Assembly (NCBI GenBank): GCA_030598885.1
Contig: JAUVOZ010000060.1
Coordinates: 1-10,591, forward strand
Length of the DNA stretch: 10,591 bases
Direction: 5' to 3'
From: Anaerolineae bacterium
GTDB taxonomy: Bacteria; Chloroflexota; Anaerolineae; Anaerolineales; E44-bin32
Both the position numbers and the translations under genes were made by a program. The notes beneath the pieces were generated by a model, which saw only the letters and a list, made by a program, of their open reading frames with translations, was not told where the DNA came from and made no database searches. Positions 6,756 through 10,591 of the stretch are shown here, in pieces; positions within the stretch are counted from its first letter, which is position 1, and the number at the start of each line of letters is the position of its first letter.

Positions 6756-7213
6756 GCCTTCTCCTGAGGGAGAGTGATCTCATAGCCCAAGTTACCAAGG
6801 ATGGAAGATTGAGCGTCCCACATCTGTTTGTGATCCTCCGGGTGAATGTGATCGTAACCCAGCAGATGGAGCACGCCATGCACGGTGAGTAGAGTGAGTT
6901 CGACCTCTAGCGAATGACCCGCCGTTTCTGCTTGGACTTTAGCCACTGGTACGGAGATGACAACATCCCCAAAGTAGGTATTCCCAGTACTAGTATCCTG
7001 GCTGCCGTTAGCGAATGACAGTACATCAGTTAGCGCGTCACGGCCTGCGAAGCGGCGATTAAAATCCCGGATCTGTCGGTTATCGGTTAGAACAACGGTT
7101 ACCTCACCAGGGGCTACCTGTCCATAGGTCAAAGCGGCACTTGCGGCGGCTGCCAAGCCGGCAGACATGTGTTTGTGCCGCGGTTCGCAGTGTAAATAAG
7201 CTTGGTAACTCAT
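6752..7213 (-). CDS. ybeY: Endoribonuclease YbeY (rRNA maturation factor)
   Basis: This is a 153-residue single-domain metalloprotein of normal size. The zinc motif HGVLHLLGYDH gives H112, H116 and H122. The conserved TDVLSF (62-67) and GDVVIS (82-87) blocks that form the active-site cleft are also present. YbeY takes part in 16S rRNA 3'-end maturation and in quality control of 70S ribosomes. The ATG overlaps the pgpH stop codon by 4 bp, and the AGGAG at 7217-7221 (opposite strand) is only 3 nt from the start, so translation probably relies partly on coupling to pgpH. Confidence 0.96.
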   Translation of the reverse strand: MSYQAYLHCEPRHKHMSAGLAAAASAALTYGQVAPGEVTVVLTDNRQIRDFNRRFAGRDALTDVLSFANGSQDTSTGNTYFGDVVISVPVAKVQAETAGHSLEVELTLLTVHGVLHLLGYDHIHPEDHKQMWDAQSSILGNLGYEITLPQEKA

Positions 7214-9363
7214 GAGCTCCTAGAAATCGTGGCTGTGGAGTCATGCTTGTGCGGTGTGGGTACGGTATCCTCTTGCGAGGGTTCGGGGTATCGAAGACGG
7301 GGGTGGTAAATGTTCATAAGGGTCTTGACAAAGGTTGATCGAATCGTATCAAGATCTTTAAGCGTTAAGTCAGTTCGACGTAGTTGGCCTTTGGTTAAAC
7401 GATCCTCGATCACCCAGCGAACGAGCTTATCAATTGCTTCGCGGTTGGGTGGTGAATCGGCCCTGGCTTTGGCCTCCACACTATCGGCCAGCATGAGCAC
7501 GGCGGTCTCACGCGAGAGAGGTGTTGGACCAGGATAGGTAAACTCGCGAAGGTCGACACGGCTTTTATCGCCACCAGCAGCTTCGATGGCAGCGTGGTAT
7601 TGGTAGCTGACCTCCATCGTCCCATGGTGTTCATGTATGAAAGCCTGGATGCTGGTGGGAAGCCGGTACTTACGGGCAAGCTCCAAGCCGTCTGGCACAT
7701 GAGCCAGGATAACGCTGGCGCTTGTGGCTGGATCAAGTTGCTCGTGAACGTTTTGTCCAGGTGCCTGATTCTCGATGAAAAATTGAGGTCGGAGGGCTTT
7801 TCCTACATCGTGGTATAAAGCCCCCACGCGTGTGAGCAATGGGTTGGCACCAATAGAGCGAGCAGCCTGTTCGGCCAAGTTAGCTACCTGGAGGCTATGT
7901 TGATAGCTTCCCGGAGCATTGTGTAAGAATGTTTGAAGCAGAGGGTGATCTGGGCGGGAAAGCTCAATCAACTGTAAGCTGGTGGTGATACCGAGGAAGT
8001 TACTGATAAGCAATAACAGACCGAAGCCGAGGCTGGCCGATAGTAAACCGCTAGCGATGGCAGCTCCGAGTAGTGTGGCTTTCCCCAGAAGGTCCGTGGC
8101 GGGGTCTGGTAAGCGAAAGATGACCACCACGGTGGCAGCGGAAACCGCAGCTGCCAAGCCAGCCCAGAAGAAGGAACTCAGGCGCTCGGCACGTCCGATC
8201 ACCAGTGCCGCCATGGTTCCGCTAAGGATGATATAAAGACTGAGTTCAAAACCGCGCGGCGCTAGGAAGCCTGCCAAGGCGCCCGTGACCAGTGCACTCA
8301 TGATCCCCATGCCAGGGCTGAACAGGACGGTTAAAAGCATTGGGATTGTCGCGGTTGGAAATAGGTAGGGTAATACCGTCCGACCCGGGATCATTAACTG
8401 CATCATCAGTGCGACGAGTATGAACAGGATGCTAAGGGTTAATGCATGGCGGAAGTTCTTGATCTTATCGATGTGAACCCGGTATGAATACAGTGATAAG
8501 GCACTTCCTAAGACGATGACCAGCAGGGTTTGAATGGCGATTTTCTGCCAGGGATCAGGCGGTTTGAGTAGACCATAAGCCGTCAAGGCTTCAATATCGA
8601 GTGGAGTGACCACCTCACCCCGGCTGATGATCGTCTCTCCTGAAGCATACGATTTGTAGACTGTATCGATGTTTGAACGGGCTTCTTCACGAGCACTCTC
8701 GGTGGCGGATTGGTTATACCAAGTGTTGGCAGAGATGTAAGCGGTAACCAGGTGGCATACCAGTTCTGCTTGGTTTTCTGGTAAAGCAATACTAACTAAA
8801 GTAGGTACGGCTCGTCGGGATTCTTCTTCTTGTCCCTCCCTGATCTCATTGCGCATAACCTGCTCAAGTACAGAAGCTGACTCAAGTTTGACTGCCTCCC
8901 AGGGTTGAGTGGGGAGATCAAGAATCGCTTGCGAAACCAGATCATCCAAACCGACTTCGTCGATAGCGTTTAAATCGGCGAGACGTTGGTCCGACGTGGC
9001 GTACACATCTGCGCGAACGGCGTCGATGTAATCGAGTGTAGCCTGTAAATGTTCGAGTTGTTGCCGGGCAACACCGCTGTCTGGAGGGTCATATATGTCG
9101 GGGATGTCATCGATGGCTGCTTGACGTGCTTGCTCGGTCAGGACATCACTCCTATAGTCAATGGCATAGGGTGCGAGGATGTCTTGAGAGGCGACATCGT
9201 TCGGTTCAAGGACTAGGATCGATGCATTTTCCGGTTGAAGCAGTGAAAGGATGAGAATCGTCCCGATTACGCCTAGGAAGAAAACAAACCAAAGCCGGGC
9301 AGCTTCCCAGGCGAGCTTGAGACGCTCGCCGATGGTAGAGTGTTCGCCAGAGAGCTCGTTCAT
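7210..9363 (-). CDS. pgpH: 7TM-HD cyclic-di-AMP phosphodiesterase, PgpH/YqfF family
   Basis: This is a 717-residue membrane protein. Order: one membrane segment (about 24-42), an extracytoplasmic 7TMR-HDED domain (about 45-268, ending in GETIISRGEVVT), seven membrane segments (about 272-458), then a cytoplasmic HD domain (about 475-690). HD ligands visible are H489 (SYQHS), H518-D519 (YHDVGK), H555, H579/H580 (HEHHG) and D627 (LADSVEA). Family members PgpH (Listeria) and YqfF (Bacillus) hydrolyse c-di-AMP to pApA and help set osmotic and potassium balance; that activity is inferred here. The start is the ATG overlapping the yqeY stop codon by 4 bp. No clear Shine-Dalgarno sequence lies upstream, which suggests translational coupling. 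The tail after residue 692 is hydrophilic and not conserved in the family. Confidence 0.94.
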   Translation of the reverse strand: MNELSGEHSTIGERLKLAWEAARLWFVFFLGVIGTILILSLLQPENASILVLEPNDVASQDILAPYAIDYRSDVLTEQARQAAIDDIPDIYDPPDSGVARQQLEHLQATLDYIDAVRADVYATSDQRLADLNAIDEVGLDDLVSQAILDLPTQPWEAVKLESASVLEQVMRNEIREGQEEESRRAVPTLVSIALPENQAELVCHLVTAYISANTWYNQSATESAREEARSNIDTVYKSYASGETIISRGEVVTPLDIEALTAYGLLKPPDPWQKIAIQTLLVIVLGSALSLYSYRVHIDKIKNFRHALTLSILFILVALMMQLMIPGRTVLPYLFPTATIPMLLTVLFSPGMGIMSALVTGALAGFLAPRGFELSLYIILSGTMAALVIGRAERLSSFFWAGLAAAVSAATVVVIFRLPDPATDLLGKATLLGAAIASGLLSASLGFGLLLLISNFLGITTSLQLIELSRPDHPLLQTFLHNAPGSYQHSLQVANLAEQAARSIGANPLLTRVGALYHDVGKALRPQFFIENQAPGQNVHEQLDPATSASVILAHVPDGLELARKYRLPTSIQAFIHEHHGTMEVSYQYHAAIEAAGGDKSRVDLREFTYPGPTPLSRETAVLMLADSVEAKARADSPPNREAIDKLVRWVIEDRLTKGQLRRTDLTLKDLDTIRSTFVKTLMNIYHPRLRYPEPSQEDTVPTPHKHDSTATISRSS

Positions 9364-9821
9364 GGGTCGGATTGGAGTTCGTTTAGCAGGTTTCGCACCA
9401 GGGCATTGACGACTTTTCCTTCGGTTCGACCCAGCACCCGCGGCATGAGCACTTTCATGACCTTCCCTACAAACTCTGGTCCTGAAGCTTCTACTTCATC
9501 GATGACTTGGCGAGCTAATGTTTCTAGCTCATCCGGGGTGAGTGGCTGGGGGAGGTAATCTTGTAGGACGTCGATCTCGGCCTGGGTGGAAGCAACCATG
9601 TCATTGCGGTTAGCTCGTTTAGCCTCTTCGATCGTATCCCGTCGATATTTGGCTTCTTTCTGGAGCACTACCAGAATAGCTGGCTCATCAAGCGGACCGC
9701 GTCGATCCACTTCAACAAATTTTATTTCAGTGAGCGCCATTCTCAATGTTCGCTTGCGTACGTCATCGCCGGCGCGAATCGCGCTTTTAAGATCTGCTTC
9801 GAGGGCTTCTTTGGTTAACAT
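9360..9821 (-). CDS. yqeY: GatB/YqeY domain-containing protein
   Basis: This 153-residue protein is YqeY throughout: an N-terminal helical part (LKSAIRAGDDVRKRTLRMAL), a middle KEAKYRRDTIEEAKRANR segment, the junction LQDYLPQPLTPDEL, and a C-terminal domain like the tail of GatB (GKVMKVLMPRVLGRTEGKVVN). That tail domain binds tRNA in the Asp/Glu-tRNA amidotransferase. The job of free-standing YqeY is not firmly known. It starts with ATG, with a modest GCAGGA ribosome site upstream. It is the first gene of a coupled run with pgpH, ybeY and dgkA, and follows mtaB after a gap containing hairpins. Confidence 0.93.
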   Translation of the reverse strand: MLTKEALEADLKSAIRAGDDVRKRTLRMALTEIKFVEVDRRGPLDEPAILVVLQKEAKYRRDTIEEAKRANRNDMVASTQAEIDVLQDYLPQPLTPDELETLARQVIDEVEASGPEFVGKVMKVLMPRVLGRTEGKVVNALVRNLLNELQSDP

Positions 9822-9834
9822 AGGTCCATCCTGC

Positions 9835-9915
9835 CGATCAACTACGGGACATGGTAATCTATTAGAGACAGGTCTGATCGTTTTCGGATCAGACGATCAG
9901 ATTGGTGAAATATTT
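9835..9915 (-). promoter_or_regulatory. Leader of yqeY with competing hairpins
   Basis: Transcribed leftwards, GTCTGATC and GATCAGAC (9894-9887 and 9879-9872) make a perfect 8-bp stem with a 7-nt CGAAAAC loop. An overlapping alternative pairs CTGATCG, which starts 8 nt earlier, with CGATCAG. A further TGATCG lies at 9840-9835, directly before the GCAGGA ribosome site of yqeY, and could pair with the same CGATCA. No T run follows the main stem, so it is not a standard terminator. It could be an RNA processing point or a control on yqeY translation. Confidence 0.4.
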
Positions 9916-9931
9916 TCTTTCAAACACGACA

Positions 9932-10591
9932 TCATTCTAACATAATCATGGGTGGAACCAATTCTCCACATAAACTTTCACCATCTACACCTACGATGTG
10001 GACATCAGCCAGCCTGTTTTGGATGTTATGATCGCTGAAAGTGTTGACTCGGAGGTAATTATCTGTCAGACCAGAGATCTCCCAACCTTTGGGACTTGAA
10101 GCACTGGCTGACTCCCACAGCACGGACATCACCTCTCCGACGAATTTAGTCCGGAATATTGACCCCGAAAGAGCAACCGCCTCACGGACTTGCCGGCTGC
10201 GTCCACGAGCGACTTGAACAGGCACACGATTGGGCAACTGAATAGCAGCTGTACCAGGGCGGGGGGAGTAAACAAATATATGGGCTCTGGCGAACATCAT
10301 CGCCTTGATGAAAGCCAGGCTCTCCATATATTCGCCTTCGGTCTCGCCGGGGAAACCCACCATGACATCGGTGGTTATTGCCAGATCAGGAATGGCCTCT
10401 CGAGCTTCGGTGATGATACGGGCGTAGTCTTCAGATCGGATGAGACGACCCATGCGTCGTAATGTATGATCGCAGCCAGATTGTAGCGGCAAGTGAAGAT
10501 GACGGCATATGCGCGGGCTCTGCATGATGGAGAATAAACCGTTGGGGATTCCCCAGGGTTCCATGGATGACAGCCGGACGCGGGGGACTTC
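9932..10591 (-). CDS. mtaB: tRNA t6A37 methylthiotransferase MtaB, C-terminal half (partial)
   Basis: The frame is open to the window edge, so the 219 residues here are about half of a normal protein of some 430-450. The N-terminal methylthiotransferase domain and the radical-SAM CxxxCxxC lie outside. Seen here are the late radical-SAM barrel motifs LSSMEPWGI, HLHLPLQSG, TTDVMVGFPGETEGEY and VYSPRPGTAA, then a C-terminal TRAM-like domain with the SGLTDNYLRV strand typical of the MtaB/YqeV branch. MtaB adds a methylthio group to t6A at position 37 of ANN-decoding tRNAs, using two iron-sulfur clusters and SAM. The ATG at 10564 lies inside a conserved motif and is not the start. MiaB or RimO are less likely from the EPWGI and TDNYLRV motifs. 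yqeY follows downstream on the same strand. Confidence 0.9.
   Translation of the reverse strand, partial: EVPRVRLSSMEPWGIPNGLFSIMQSPRICRHLHLPLQSGCDHTLRRMGRLIRSEDYARIITEAREAIPDLAITTDVMVGFPGETEGEYMESLAFIKAMMFARAHIFVYSPRPGTAAIQLPNRVPVQVARGRSRQVREAVALSGSIFRTKFVGEVMSVLWESASASSPKGWEISGLTDNYLRVNTFSDHNIQNRLADVHIVGVDGESLCGELVPPMIMLE

Overview
This is a bacterial chromosomal window of roughly even base composition. It carries ten protein genes, two of them cut by the window edges, and no RNA genes, mobile elements or CRISPR arrays that I can see. My best guess at the host is Chloroflexota (Anaerolineae-like). The reasons are a probable B12-dependent ribonucleotide reductase next to a bacterial deoxynucleoside kinase, a soluble multi-GAF histidine kinase, a Gram-positive-type PgpH-YbeY-DgkA cluster, and an endonuclease IV of the archaeal/thermophile-like subtype. 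This is inference from gene content, not proof.

Left part (1-2399, + strand). The C-terminal zinc-ribbon tail of a probable adenosylcobalamin-dependent ribonucleotide reductase (NrdJ) ends at 143 and is followed by a good intrinsic terminator. After about 200 bp with no recognisable gene comes a deoxynucleoside kinase. The first enzyme makes dNDPs/dNTPs de novo and the second salvages deoxynucleosides, so the pair forms a DNA-precursor module. Next is a secreted protein built almost entirely of four degenerate repeats of about 84 residues (DUF5666-like), with its own extended -10 promoter and a strong Shine-Dalgarno sequence.

Middle part (2477-6371, - strand). An endonuclease IV-family TIM-barrel protein with a TTG start converges on the repeat protein. 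Upstream of it lies a large soluble hybrid sensor, GAF-GAF-GAF-PAS-HisKA-HATPase, with no response regulator beside it. Its promoter region has a credible sigma70-type promoter and a nearly perfect 22-bp palindrome just upstream of the -35 box, a candidate regulator site.

Right part (6372-10591, - strand). In transcription order: mtaB (C-terminal half only), a 110-bp gap with competing hairpins, then yqeY-pgpH-ybeY-dgkA. These last four overlap one another by exactly 4 bp each (ATGA junctions), which indicates one translationally coupled operon. They cover tRNA thiomethylation, a GatB/YqeY protein, c-di-AMP hydrolysis, rRNA maturation and lipid-carrier or diacylglycerol phosphorylation. The gene order is a compressed version of the mtaB...yqeY...pgpH-ybeY-dgkA order known from Bacillus.

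I did not find a clearly new multi-gene system. The points most worth a second look are the palindrome and promoter of the orphan kinase, the four-repeat secreted protein, and the mutually exclusive hairpins before yqeY.
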